This document shows, piece after piece, positions 42,598 through 51,778 of a stretch of DNA of 64,000 bases. Each line of letters begins with the position of its first letter. Position 1 is the first letter of the stretch. The notes under the pieces are model-generated. The model was not told the DNA's origin. It searched no databases and was given only the letters and a program-made list of their open reading frames with translations. The stretch is from Granulicella arctica (GTDB lineage Bacteria > Acidobacteriota > Terriglobia > Terriglobales > Acidobacteriaceae): assembly GCF_013410065.1 (NCBI RefSeq), contig NZ_JACCCW010000002.1:1789422-1853421 (forward strand). Reading direction: 5' to 3'. A program made the position numbers and the translations under genes.

Positions 42598-43530
42598 CTA
42601 ACGAACCGGCTCAACCAACTCCAGCGCCTCGTCCTGCGCCCGAGGCCATAGCCACGCCGCGCCGCGCACGCCGCTCGAGTCCCCATGCATCGCCTTCAGC
42701 ACCGGCGTATCGCATGTGCCGCCGAAAACGTATTCCGGAAGCTGCCGGATGACCGCAGCATAGATGCGATCGATCCGCGAAACCCCACCACCGATCACGA
42801 TCGCATCCGGGTCCAGCACATTAATCATCATAGCGAGCCCCCGTGCGATCCGGTTCTCCAGCCGCTCCAACGCAGCCAGCGCCTCGACATCGCCGGCCTC
42901 GCTCGCCATCACAATCTCCGCGCCCTTCAACTTCTTTCCAGTATGCCGTTCATAGTCCGCCATAAACCCGGTGCCGGAGATCCACGTCTCCAGGCATCCC
43001 CGCCGTCCGCAGTAGCACGGCGGCCCCGGAACCTCGTCTTCGTTCGGCCAAGGCAGCGGATTATGCCCCCACTCGCCCGCCACACCGCCACGACCGGCAT
43101 GCACGCGTCCGCTCAGCGCAACCCCGCCGCCGCATCCCGTTCCCAGAATCACGCCAAAGACCACCTCAACCCCGGCAGCCGCACCATCCGTCGCCTCCGA
43201 GACCACCAGGCAGTTCGCATCGTTTGCCACGCGCGCCTCGCGCCCCAGAGCACTGCTCAAATCCTTATCGAAAGGCCGTCCATTCAACCAGAGCGAGTTC
43301 GCATTCTTCACCAGGCCCGTCGAGCTCACCACCGTCCCTGGTATCCCGACTCCCACCGTGCCACGTTGCCCAGTCTCCGACTCCAGCCGGTCGACCAGTC
43401 CTACAACCGCTGCAATCGTTCCCGCATACTCCCGAGGTGTATCCACGCGATACCGGGCCAACTCATGGCCGCTCCTATCCAATGCCAGGGCTTCGATCTT
43501 CGTGCCCCCTACATCAACTCCAATCCGCAT
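42598..43530 (-). CDS. ROK-family sugar kinase
   Basis: A 310-residue kinase from the ATG at 43530 (a TTG eight codons upstream is less likely). The ATP phosphate loop [15 protein letters not shown] is intact, unlike in ROK regulators. [32 protein letters not shown] and the zinc motif [12 protein letters not shown] are present, with the catalytic Asp in NDAN. It is close to Mak-type fructokinases/glucokinases. It probably phosphorylates hexose freed by the glycosidases. Confidence 0.88.
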   Translation of the reverse strand: MRIGVDVGGTKIEALALDRSGHELARYRVDTPREYAGTIAAVVGLVDRLESETGQRGTVGVGIPGTVVSSTGLVKNANSLWLNGRPFDKDLSSALGREARVANDANCLVVSEATDGAAAGVEVVFGVILGTGCGGGVALSGRVHAGRGGVAGEWGHNPLPWPNEDEVPGPPCYCGRRGCLETWISGTGFMADYERHTGKKLKGAEIVMASEAGDVEALAALERLENRIARGLAMMINVLDPDAIVIGGGVSRIDRIYAAVIRQLPEYVFGGTCDTPVLKAMHGDSSGVRGAAWLWPRAQDEALELVEPVR

Positions 43531-43600
43531 CGTGCGCACAACCTCCAATCGCAATCCTACCGTGCCGGAGGCATCCGCTTCATCCTTCCCCCAAAATCCG

Positions 43601-44749
43601 CTACCGCAGCCCCTTCAGCAGCTCCCGTGCAATCACCATCCGCTGAATCTCGCTCGTCCCCTCCCCGATCGTGCACAGCTTCACATCCCGGTAAAATTTC
43701 TCCGCCGGATAGTCCTTGATGAACCCATACCCACCATGAATCTGCACCCCTTCATCGCAGATCCGGCACGCCGCCTCGCTCGCATAAAGCTTCGCCATGC
43801 TGGACTCCATCGTCACTGTCTGCCCCGCATCCTTCATCTGCGCCGCCCGCATCGTCAGCAGCCACGCCGCATCCAGCTCCGTCGCCATCGTCGCCAGCTT
43901 GAACTGGATCGCCTGAAACTCGCTGATCGCCTTCCCAAACTGCTTCCTCTGCGCCGCATATCGCATCGCCGCATCCAGCGCCCCACGCCCGATCCCGAGA
44001 CTCAACGCCGCAATCGAGATCCGTCCTCCATCCAGAACCCGCATCGCATCCTTGAAGCCCGCACCCACCGCTCCCAGCAGATTCTCGTCCGGCACCCAGC
44101 ACTCCTCGAAGATCAGCTCCGACGTGTCGCTCGCCCGCAGCCCCAGCTTGTTCTCCTTCTTCCCCGGTCGAAACCCCTTCGTCCCCTTCCCCACCACAAA
44201 CGCCGAGATCCCTCCATGCGTTCCCTTCTCGCGATCCGTCACCGCCAGCACCACCGCGCAGTCCGCATAGCTTCCATTCGTGATGAAGGTCTTCGACCCG
44301 TTCAGCACCCAGCCACCATCGCGCCGCACCGCCGTCGTCCTTGCACCACCCGCATCCGACCCCGACCCCGGCTCCGTCAGCCCCCAGCACCCGAGCCACT
44401 CCCCGCTCGCCAGCTTCGGAATCCATCGCTGCCGCTGCTCGTCGTTCCCACCCAACATGATGTGGTTCGTGCACAGCGAGTTATGCGCCGCCACGATAAT
44501 CCCCACGCTCCCATCCACCCGCGCAAGCTCCTCGATCGCCAGCACATACTCGACGTACCCCAGCCCCGCCCCGCCCAGAGACTCCGGAAAAATCACCCCC
44601 AGCAGCCCCATCGCTCCCAGCTTCTTCACCACCCCAGCCGGAAACACGCTCCCCTCATCCCACTCCGACACATGCGGCGCAATCTCCCGCGCCGCAAACG
44701 TCCTCACCTCACGCTGTAACTGCTCCTGCTCATCCGTCAATCCAAACAT
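43601..44749 (-). CDS. Acyl-CoA dehydrogenase
   Basis: A 382-residue flavoprotein from the ATG at 44749 ([12 protein letters not shown]). Family motifs: [16 protein letters not shown] for FAD binding, SKTFITNG, and the C-terminal [20 protein letters not shown] and [11 protein letters not shown] with the catalytic Glu. It oxidises acyl-CoA to enoyl-CoA, passing electrons to ETF. It resembles short- or branched-chain members, but chain length cannot be fixed from sequence. No beta-oxidation neighbours. Confidence 0.92.
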   Translation of the reverse strand: MFGLTDEQEQLQREVRTFAAREIAPHVSEWDEGSVFPAGVVKKLGAMGLLGVIFPESLGGAGLGYVEYVLAIEELARVDGSVGIIVAAHNSLCTNHIMLGGNDEQRQRWIPKLASGEWLGCWGLTEPGSGSDAGGARTTAVRRDGGWVLNGSKTFITNGSYADCAVVLAVTDREKGTHGGISAFVVGKGTKGFRPGKKENKLGLRASDTSELIFEECWVPDENLLGAVGAGFKDAMRVLDGGRISIAALSLGIGRGALDAAMRYAAQRKQFGKAISEFQAIQFKLATMATELDAAWLLTMRAAQMKDAGQTVTMESSMAKLYASEAACRICDEGVQIHGGYGFIKDYPAEKFYRDVKLCTIGEGTSEIQRMVIARELLKGLR

Positions 44750-44933
44750 GGCACGCTCCCGAATCGCATAACGAAAACTAATACTTCTATCACATAGATG
44801 CATACTTCGTCCCGGCCCGGTGCCCGCAAAATCGATTCCCCTTCAATATCCCGAAGTATTCCCTTCCTTCATCCCAGCAGGGTATACTTTGCGCATTCGT
44901 GACTCGCACTCTCTAACTCAGGAGCAGTCCGCC

Positions 44934-45422
44934 ATGCCACCCACACGACTCCTCGTCCCGACCCTGATCGCCGCCTTCGCCACTACGTTGCTCTTCGCCC
45001 AGCAACCGGCCACTCCAAATCCAACTCCTACCCTCGTCGAAGGCGAAGTGCAGATCGATCATTCCTGCCGCGTCCTTACCCCTGCGCGCCCAAACGCCCA
45101 CGATCAGCGTCCCCACTTCCGCTACAACTCAATCGTCTGCCATATCGAAAGCGATCACACCTCCGACCACTGGGAACAGACCCCGTCCACCACGCCCAAC
45201 GGCCGCCCGGTTCGCAAGATCATCGTCGTATCAGAGCGTGAGTACCTCCTCCAAAACGTCTCTGCGACTCCCGTCACCTTCGTCGTCACCCAGACACTCC
45301 GCAAGGGCTGGCGCATCGACTCCGACCCTCAGCCCGCCGAAGTCACCCCTACCAGCGCAGTCTTCCGTGTTCAGGCTCAGCCTGGCCAGATCGTCCGCCT
45401 GCACGTCGGAGCACGCAGCTAA
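44934..45422 (+). CDS. Hypothetical secreted protein
   Basis: A 162-residue protein from the ATG at 44934 (after GGAG) with a clear signal peptide (IAAFATTLLFAQ). The rest is a polar beta-rich domain (FVVTQTLRKGWRIDSDPQP, AVFRVQAQPGQIVRLHVGAR) with two Cys (DHSCRVL and SIVCHIE) that could form a disulfide. The domain is not recognised. Transcribed alone and ended by a strong stem-loop. Confidence 0.65.
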   Translation: MPPTRLLVPTLIAAFATTLLFAQQPATPNPTPTLVEGEVQIDHSCRVLTPARPNAHDQRPHFRYNSIVCHIESDHTSDHWEQTPSTTPNGRPVRKIIVVSEREYLLQNVSATPVTFVVTQTLRKGWRIDSDPQPAEVTPTSAVFRVQAQPGQIVRLHVGARS

Positions 45423-45455
45423 AATCATTCCTGCGCATAGACCAAACCGTAAATA

Positions 45456-45486
45456 CGAACGCTGTCTCTTCAAGAGACAGCGTTCG
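45456..45486. terminator. Stem-loop between convergent genes
   Basis: CGAACGCTGTCTCTT (45456-45470) is an exact inverted match to 45472-45486, giving a 15-base stem around one base. It lies between the hypothetical secreted protein stop and the cystathionine enzyme stop. Only a weak T stretch (GTTTTG) follows, so a bidirectional terminator is likely but not certain. Confidence 0.6.
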
Positions 45487-45522
45487 CAAAGATCGTTTTG
45501 TTCGCAGAAATAGTAAAGAGCT

Positions 45523-46683
45523 CTAGCTCCCCAACCGATCCAGCGCCTGCTCCAGGTCCGCCACAATATCCTCCACATCCTCGATCCCCGCCGACACCCG
45601 CATCAGCCCATCCGTGATTCCCAGTCGTGCGCGTCCCTCCGCGCCCACCGCCGCATGCGTCATCGTCGCCGGATGGCAGATCAGCGTCTCCACTCCGCCC
45701 AGCGACTCAGCCAGCAGGCAAAGCTTCAGCGACTTCGCAAACGTATTCGCCCGCTCTAGCGATCCCAGCTCCATCGACAGCATCGACCCGTATCCGGTCT
45801 GCTGCCGCCCCGCCAGCTCATGCTGCGGATGCTCCGCCAGCCCCGGATAGAACACCCGCTCCACCGCCTTGTGTCCCTTCAGAAAATCCGCCACCACGCG
45901 GCCATTCGCATCATGCTGCTTCATCCGCACCGCCAGCGTCTTCACCCCACGCAGCAGTAAGTAGCTCTCAAACGGCGACAAAATTCCGCCCGTGCACTTC
46001 TGCACAAACCGGAACCGCTCCGCATGCTCCGGCTTCGTGCACACCAGCACGCCGCCCAGCCCATCCGAGTGCCCATTCAAAAACTTCGTCGTCGAGTGCA
46101 TCACAATATCCGCACCCAGCGCGATCGGCTGCTGAAAGTACGGCGACAGAAACGTATTGTCGACGCTCAGCTCCACGCCCCGCGCATGGCAGATCGCCGC
46201 CACCGCCGCGATATCCGTAATCGCCATCATCGGATTCGTCGGCGTCTCGATATGCACCAGCTTCGTCTCCGGCCGGATCGCCGCCGCAACGTTCTCCGCC
46301 ACACTCGTATCGACATAGGTAAACGTCAGCCCATAGTTCGTCATCACCTTGTCGAACAGCCGCCCCGTCCCGCCGTACACATTGTCCGAGCACACCACAT
46401 GGTCGCCCGTCTTCATCATCGTGCACAGCGCCGTAATCGCCGCCATGCCGCTGCCAAAGACATGCGCGCTCGTCCCACCCTCCAGCGAGCACAAGCTCTC
46501 CTCCAGCGCATCCCGCGTCGGGTTCGTCAGCCGAGCATACTCATGCCCCTTGTTCTTCCCAATCTCCTCCTGCTGATACGTGGACGTCAGGTAGATCGGC
46601 ACATTCACCGCACCCGTCAGCTCATCCGGCTTCTGCCCATCGTGAATCGCCCGCGTCGCAAACCCATGCTTCTTCGTAGTCAT
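45523..46683 (-). CDS. Cystathionine gamma-synthase/lyase family PLP enzyme
   Basis: A 386-residue Cys/Met metabolism enzyme of PLP fold type I. The cofactor Lys is K200 in HSTTKFLNGHSD, and YARLTNPTRDALE, VFGSGMAAI, ETPTNP and GYGSMLSMEL are family motifs. Its downstream position from a beta-synthase-like gene suggests the gamma-lyase step of reverse transsulfuration (cystathionine to cysteine), but gamma-synthase activity is possible. The 110-base gap to that gene is filled by a repeat element. Confidence 0.9.
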   Translation of the reverse strand: MTTKKHGFATRAIHDGQKPDELTGAVNVPIYLTSTYQQEEIGKNKGHEYARLTNPTRDALEESLCSLEGGTSAHVFGSGMAAITALCTMMKTGDHVVCSDNVYGGTGRLFDKVMTNYGLTFTYVDTSVAENVAAAIRPETKLVHIETPTNPMMAITDIAAVAAICHARGVELSVDNTFLSPYFQQPIALGADIVMHSTTKFLNGHSDGLGGVLVCTKPEHAERFRFVQKCTGGILSPFESYLLLRGVKTLAVRMKQHDANGRVVADFLKGHKAVERVFYPGLAEHPQHELAGRQQTGYGSMLSMELGSLERANTFAKSLKLCLLAESLGGVETLICHPATMTHAAVGAEGRARLGITDGLMRVSAGIEDVEDIVADLEQALDRLGS

Positions 46684-46704
46684 CTGTTCCCTTTCCTCAA
46701 AACT

Positions 46705-46790
46705 CTGTCATCCTGAGCAAAGTCACTCGCAGCCTTATCGCGAGTGACGCAGTCGAAGGACCTGCGGTTGCACCTGCCGTTGCTTGTTCT
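46705..46790 (+). repeat. Dispersed GTCATCCTGAGC repeat with internal hairpin
   Basis: The element starts CTGTCATCCTGAGC and ends GGACCTGCGGTTGC followed by an alternating GTTGC tail. Between the halves is a stem GTCACTCGC (46722-46730) / GCGAGTGAC (46740-46748). It fills the gap between the two transsulfuration genes, in the same orientation as all other copies in the window. Confidence 0.85.
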
Positions 46791-46793
46791 CTC

Positions 46794-47708
46794 TCAACTC
46801 AAAAATCCCTTCGACAGATACCGCTCCGCCGAATCCGGAATCACCGTCACCACCCTCTTACCCGGCCCCAGCTCCGCCGCAATCTCCACCGCAGCCGCGA
46901 CCATCGCCCCCGCGCTCGATCCCGCGAAGACGCCCTCCTCGCCAGCCAGACGCTTTACCATCGCAAGCGCGCGCTCATCATTCACCATCACAATGCGGTC
47001 GCACACCGACCGGTCAAACGTCACCGGCACAATCGACACGCCAATCCCCTCCACCTTGTGCGGCCCTGGCTCTCCGCCCTGCAACACACTTCCCTGAGGC
47101 TCCACAGCAACCGTCAGAATCTCCGCCCGCTGCCCCTTGAAGAACCGCGCTATCCCTGTAAATGTCCCAGCCGACCCCACACCCGCGACCCACGCATCCA
47201 CGCGTCCTTCCATCTGCTCCCAGATCTCCACCGCTGTCGTCTGCTGGTGGTAGTCCGGATTCGCCGGATTCTCGAACTGCAACGCCGCAAACGCCCCCGG
47301 CGTCTCCTCCGCGAACTCAAGCGCCCGCCGAATCGCGCCCGCCATCGCCTCCTCCTCCGGCGTCCGCACCACCGTCGCGCCCAGCCCGCGCATCAGGATG
47401 CACTTCTCCTCCGCGAACCCCTCCGGGACAAACAGCATCACCTTATACCCGCGACTCACCCCAATCAGCGCCAGCCCGACCCCCGTATTGCCCGCCGTCG
47501 CTTCGACAATTGTCATGCCCGGCCGCAGCACGCCACGCCGCTCTGCATCCAGCACGATCCCCAGCGCTGCTCTGTCCTTGATGCTCCCACCCGGGTTCAA
47601 AAACTCCAGCTTCGCCCAGATCTCCGCCCCACCCTCAGGCGCAATCCGCCCCAGACGCACCATCGGCGTCTCGCCAACCAGATCAATCATGTTGCTACTA
47701 ACTCGCAT
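46794..47708 (-). CDS. Cysteine synthase / cystathionine beta-synthase-like PLP enzyme
   Basis: A 304-residue fold type II PLP enzyme. The cofactor Lys is K44 in NPGGSIKDRAA, the phosphate loop is in AGVGSAGTFTG, and the asparagine loop EATAGNTGVGLAL is present. CysK (sulfide) and MccA (serine/homocysteine) types are hard to separate; the linked gamma-lyase-like gene downstream favours a two-step homocysteine-to-cysteine route. A short gap separates it from a VWA gene on the same strand. Confidence 0.88.
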   Translation of the reverse strand: MRVSSNMIDLVGETPMVRLGRIAPEGGAEIWAKLEFLNPGGSIKDRAALGIVLDAERRGVLRPGMTIVEATAGNTGVGLALIGVSRGYKVMLFVPEGFAEEKCILMRGLGATVVRTPEEEAMAGAIRRALEFAEETPGAFAALQFENPANPDYHQQTTAVEIWEQMEGRVDAWVAGVGSAGTFTGIARFFKGQRAEILTVAVEPQGSVLQGGEPGPHKVEGIGVSIVPVTFDRSVCDRIVMVNDERALAMVKRLAGEEGVFAGSSAGAMVAAAVEIAAELGPGKRVVTVIPDSAERYLSKGFLS

Positions 47709-47731
47709 CGAAGTAGTTTACAGTCCGAACC

Positions 47732-48880
47732 CTAAGGACGCTTCGCCGAGTTGTTCAACCCAGCGTCCGATCCACTGCTCTGGTTATCCACCTTCGGGAA
47801 GTACCCGCTCCGCGTCCGCACCGTCAGATGGCTGAACCCCTTCGACTTCGCCTCCACATGCACCTCGCGATAGCCACCCAGCGTCGGCGACTTCGTTGAG
47901 TGGTACGCAATCGTGTACTGCGTGCGAATATCCTGCGCCACCTGAGCCGCAATCGGATCGATCTCCTTCAGCGAACGCGGAAAATACGCCACGCCCCCCG
48001 TCTGCTCCGACAACGTCTCCAGCACCCGCCGCGCATGCCGCGACTCCCGTTTATCCGTGTCCGCCCCAAACAGCAACCCCACGCAATAGATCACCGGCCC
48101 ATCCAGGTCCTGAATCCTCCGGATCGCCTGCTCCAGAGATGCACTCGAGGCATTGTCCTCGCCATCCGTCACGATCAGCAGCACCTGCTTCGGGTGCTTC
48201 GCGTTCTTCGTCAGATAGTCCGCCGAAGCCACCAGCGCATCGTAGATCGCCGTCCCACCGCTCGACTTGATATAGCTCAACCCCTGCTGCAACTTCGTCG
48301 GATCGCTCGTAAAGTCCTGATCGATGAACGCCTCCCAGCTAAAGTCCACCAGGAACGCCTCATCCTCAGGATTCGACAGCTTCACAAAGTCTAGCGAAGC
48401 CTCATCCACCGCCGTCCGCTTGTCATACATCGATCCCGAGCTGTCGATCAGAATTCCCAGCGACACCGGCAGATCCTCATGCCGAAACGATGCAATCGCC
48501 TGCGGAACCCCATCCTCGTACACATGAAAGTCATCCTTCACAAGGTCCTGAATCGAGCGCCCGCCCGAGTCCAGCACCGTCGCATCCAGACGAACCTCGT
48601 ACGCATCCTCGCGCAGCGTGTACTTGCCGCCAGCGCCCTTCCCAATATTGGCCCCCGACGCAGCCTGCGGTGCCTCCGCAGCTCCCTTTGCCGGTGTATC
48701 CGAATCAGGAGAAGGCACCGGGTCACGATCGACCGTCAAGTTTGGTTGCTGCGAGCTCTGCGTCTGTGCCGTCGCTTGCGTCGCCTGCTGCTGCGCCAGC
48801 CCACTCGTCGCACCCAGCACAAGCACTCCAAACCATGCCACAAACCTGTGCGGCCAGTAGCCGTTACTGCGAAGGCGCAT
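47732..48880 (-). CDS. Secreted VWA-domain protein, acidobacterial type (second of pair)
   Basis: A 382-residue protein with a signal peptide (GATSGLAQ), a low-complexity Gln/Thr/Pro segment, the sequence VRLDATVLDSGGRSIQDLVKDDF seen before the VWA fold in this family (in two parts), and a VWA domain with an intact MIDAS (DSSGS, then ...SSGGTAIYDAL and TDGEDN). The C-terminus VRTRSGYF matches the 'VWFA-related Acidobacterial domain' family (TIGR03436, from memory). The function is unknown; an adhesion or surface scaffold role is likely. The start overlaps the upstream VWA gene by 17 bases. Confidence 0.87.
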   Translation of the reverse strand: MRLRSNGYWPHRFVAWFGVLVLGATSGLAQQQATQATAQTQSSQQPNLTVDRDPVPSPDSDTPAKGAAEAPQAASGANIGKGAGGKYTLREDAYEVRLDATVLDSGGRSIQDLVKDDFHVYEDGVPQAIASFRHEDLPVSLGILIDSSGSMYDKRTAVDEASLDFVKLSNPEDEAFLVDFSWEAFIDQDFTSDPTKLQQGLSYIKSSGGTAIYDALVASADYLTKNAKHPKQVLLIVTDGEDNASSASLEQAIRRIQDLDGPVIYCVGLLFGADTDKRESRHARRVLETLSEQTGGVAYFPRSLKEIDPIAAQVAQDIRTQYTIAYHSTKSPTLGGYREVHVEAKSKGFSHLTVRTRSGYFPKVDNQSSGSDAGLNNSAKRP

Positions 48881-49934
48881 AGTACCCCTGGCGATTGTGC
48901 ACGGTCAGCGGAGGCAGCCCCGGCGGTGGCACCAATCGTATCTTCAATTTACGCCAGTTTCCATCCGTCTTCACCTCCGACGGCCGGAACCCGATCACAT
49001 ACTCATTCCGCAGCTCCGCGCTGATCCGCGACGCAATATCGCTCAGGTCCGCCAGGTCCGTTACCCGGAACAGCCGCCCTCCCGTCATCTCACACACATC
49101 CGTCAGCAGCAACGGCCCCGTCTGCTCCTCCGGCGTCGGCGCATACGCATCAAAGATGCCGATCGAATAGATCTGCACATCGCTCTCCCGCACCACCCGC
49201 CGCAGCTCACCCTCCGTATACCGGCTCCGATTGTCGCCCCCATCCGAGATAATCAGCAACGCCTTACGCTCATACTTCGCCTGCCGCAGCTTGTTCACTC
49301 CCAGATACACCGCGTCGATCAGCGCCGTCCGGTTCTCCGGCTTCAACATCACCATTCGCGCCTCGACATCCTCCACATCCGATGTGTAATCCACGATCAC
49401 CGCCGGCCTGTCATTGAACCCGATCACAAAATACTCATCCTCCGGGTTAGACGTACGCAGAAACTCACTCAGCGCCTTCCGCGCCCGTATAAACTTCGAC
49501 GTCATACTCCCGCTCAGATCGAAGATGATCCCAATCGTCACCGGTGCATCCTGCGTCGAAAAGCTCTTGATCGTCTGCGCCACATTGTTGTCGTAGATGA
49601 AGAAGTTGTCCTTCTCCAACCCCGTCACCAACCGATTCATTGAGTCCGTCACCGTCGCCGGAACCAGCACCAGGTTCACATCCACCCGAATCCGCGCATC
49701 CCGCCGCGAGGTCGCCAACGCAGCCGCATTGTCCGCCCCCGTAATCACCGGCTTCAAGTCCTCAGGCGACTTCGGCGGAGGAGGCGGAGCCTGCGTATGC
49801 ACCTGGTCCAGCGGATTCTCCTGCGCCCCACACCATCCCCCACCCAGCGCCAATACCCCAGCCAACATCACGCCCAGCACCAGCCCAGACCGCCAGCCCC
49901 GACACCGACCCGACCTTCCATTCGCATAGCCCAT
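48864..49934 (-). CDS. Secreted VWA-domain protein, acidobacterial type (first of pair)
   Basis: A 356-residue protein from the ATG at 49934 (the frame is open to 50045 without a good start). It has a signal peptide (LALGGGWCGAQ), a Pro-rich linker (TQAPPPPPKSPED), and the same domain order as its neighbour: VNLVLVPATVTDSMNRLVTGL, a VWA fold with MIDAS DLSGS and ISDGGDN, and the end VHNRQGYYAPS. In the MIDAS loop GGTAIYD of the partner reads NRTALIDAVY. The two genes overlap and are co-transcribed, so the proteins may work as a pair. Confidence 0.87.
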   Translation of the reverse strand: MGYANGRSGRCRGWRSGLVLGVMLAGVLALGGGWCGAQENPLDQVHTQAPPPPPKSPEDLKPVITGADNAAALATSRRDARIRVDVNLVLVPATVTDSMNRLVTGLEKDNFFIYDNNVAQTIKSFSTQDAPVTIGIIFDLSGSMTSKFIRARKALSEFLRTSNPEDEYFVIGFNDRPAVIVDYTSDVEDVEARMVMLKPENRTALIDAVYLGVNKLRQAKYERKALLIISDGGDNRSRYTEGELRRVVRESDVQIYSIGIFDAYAPTPEEQTGPLLLTDVCEMTGGRLFRVTDLADLSDIASRISAELRNEYVIGFRPSEVKTDGNWRKLKIRLVPPPGLPPLTVHNRQGYYAPSQ

Positions 49935-50207
49935 GGAAACCTGCACCTTCTCCCTGCAAGCACCGCAAACTCCCGCAAAGCCACTTCGCCGAAAAACCAC
50001 GCCCGCAGAGTACACCGAGCCTACCGCGATCCGCGCATTCTGCAATAGAAATCTTGCAGCGGTGACAAAACCGTTACACCCTTACTCCATCTACGCCCCA
50101 TCCGTTTCTCTGGATGGCAGCCACGCCACGAACGTTGCCCGTTCTCCACTCCGTCACGTCAACCCCGTACAATCACTCCAGACCTTTTTCGGAGAAACGA
50201 CACCCGC

Positions 50208-51572
50208 ATGGCCCGCATCTATCCCTTCCGCGCCCTTCGCTACGACCCCTCCCTCGTCACCATGGAAGACGTGGTCACCCAGCCCTACGACAAGATCACG
50301 CCCGAGATGCAGCAGCGCTACTACGACGCCAGCCCCTACAACCTCATCCGCGTCATCCTCGGTAAAAAAGAGCCCAACGACACCGACGCACAGGAGTTCC
50401 TCCCCGCAGGCGAGCAGGCCCACAACGTCTACACCCGCGCCGCCGAGGCCCTCACCACCTTCCGCAAACAGACCATCCTCAAAGAGGAAGCCGAACCAGC
50501 CCTCTACGGCTACGCCCAGACCTACACCGTCCCCGGCACCACCGAGATCCGCGAGCGTCGCGGCTTCATCGCCCTCGGCCACCTCTACGACTACGCCGAC
50601 AAGGTCGTCTACCGCCACGAGCAGACCTTCCCCAAACACAAGTCCGACCGCCTCGCCCTCTTCAAGGCCACCCGCGCCTACTGCGAGCAGATCTACATGC
50701 TCTACTCCGACCCCGCCTTCACCGCGGAAAAACTCATCTTCGACAACGGCGCTCCCGCCGACCTCGCCATCACCGATGAGTACGGCGTCATCCACAAGGT
50801 CTGGCGTCTCACCGACCCCACCCTCATCAACCTCATCGTCACCGCCATGGCCGACAAGAAGCTCATCATCGCCGACGGCCACCACCGCTATGAGACCTCC
50901 GTCGCCTACGCGAAAGAGCGCTCCGCCCAGCTCAAGCTCCCCCTCAACCAGCCCCTCGACGAAGACGAAAAGCTCGGCCCCGGCAATCTCCCCGTCCCCG
51001 CCTTCCCCGAGGCCGCCATGATGATGACCTTCGTCAACATGGACGCCCCCGGCATCACCATCCTCCCCACCCACCGCGTCATCAGTGGCCTCGAAGGCTT
51101 CTCCTCGGCCGACTTCATCACCCGCGCCAGCCGCTTCTTCACCGTCACCGAGCTATCCACTCCAGACCTCACCGTACTGGCCGGAACCGACCACACCGCC
51201 CTCATCGCCGTCACCATCGACGGCAGCTACCTCCTCACCGCCAAGTCCGAAGTCATCGCCGCCGCCCTCCAGGACATCTCCCCCCGCCAGGCCCAGCTCG
51301 ACGTCGTCCAGCTCCACCGCATCGTCCTCGACCAGCTCCTCGGCCTCGATCAGGAGACCATCACCCGTCTCGGCAACGTCCGCTACATCCGCGAAGCCGA
51401 CGAAGCCGTCAGCCTCGTCACAAGCGGCGACGCCGACATCGCCTTCCTCATCCGCCCCATCACCCTCGACCAGCTCCGCGACATCTCTCTCTCCGGCGAC
51501 GTCATGCCGCAGAAATCCACCGATTTCTACCCCAAACTCCTCAGCGGCCTCGCCATCTACGCCCTCGACTAA
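50208..51572 (+). CDS. DUF1015 family protein
   Basis: A 454-residue cytoplasmic protein of DUF1015 (PF06245). Signature stretches are YPFRALRYDP at the start, VVTQPYDKITPEMQ, YRHEQTFPKHKSDRL, LIIADGHHRYETSVAY and, at the C-terminus, MPQKSTDFYPKLLSGL. Some relatives in Archaea are serine kinases (SerK type), but this has not been shown for bacterial members, so the function is open. CGGAG lies before the ATG. Confidence 0.85.
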   Translation: MARIYPFRALRYDPSLVTMEDVVTQPYDKITPEMQQRYYDASPYNLIRVILGKKEPNDTDAQEFLPAGEQAHNVYTRAAEALTTFRKQTILKEEAEPALYGYAQTYTVPGTTEIRERRGFIALGHLYDYADKVVYRHEQTFPKHKSDRLALFKATRAYCEQIYMLYSDPAFTAEKLIFDNGAPADLAITDEYGVIHKVWRLTDPTLINLIVTAMADKKLIIADGHHRYETSVAYAKERSAQLKLPLNQPLDEDEKLGPGNLPVPAFPEAAMMMTFVNMDAPGITILPTHRVISGLEGFSSADFITRASRFFTVTELSTPDLTVLAGTDHTALIAVTIDGSYLLTAKSEVIAAALQDISPRQAQLDVVQLHRIVLDQLLGLDQETITRLGNVRYIREADEAVSLVTSGDADIAFLIRPITLDQLRDISLSGDVMPQKSTDFYPKLLSGLAIYALD

Positions 51573-51610
51573 CCCGACCCTCAACTACCTCGGAGAAATG
51601 CACCAAAAAA

Positions 51611-51694
51611 CTGTCATCCTGAGCGAAGGCACTCACGGCACCATCGTGAGTGCCGCAGTCGAAGGACCTGCGGTTGTACTTGCAGTTGTTTGTA
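51611..51694 (+). repeat. Dispersed GTCATCCTGAGC repeat with 10-base hairpin
   Basis: The copy begins CTGTCATCCTGAGC and includes GTCGAAGGACCTGCGGTTG. Between the halves sits a perfect stem GGCACTCACG (51628-51637) / CGTGAGTGCC (51645-51654) with a seven-base loop. It lies just after the DUF1015 stop. Confidence 0.85.
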
Positions 51695-51716
51695 CTGTTT
51701 GAGCAGAATAAAAAAT

Positions 51717-51772
51717 CTGTCATCCTGAGCGAAGCCGAAGGACCTGCGGTTGCTTTTGTCGTTGCTTGTTTT
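51717..51772 (+). repeat. Dispersed GTCATCCTGAGC repeat, short form
   Basis: A 56-base copy (CTGTCATCCTGAGCGAAG, then CCGAAGGACCTGCGGTTGC and a GTTGCTTG tail) with no inner hairpin. It ends only 7 bases before the ATG proposed for the amidase gene, so it occupies that gene's leader. Confidence 0.85.
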
Positions 51773-51778
51773 AAGATC

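Noticed and set aside
46684..46793. Riboswitch (SAM-type) between the transsulfuration genes
   Set aside because: The gap is filled by the dispersed repeat, and no SAM riboswitch core is seen.
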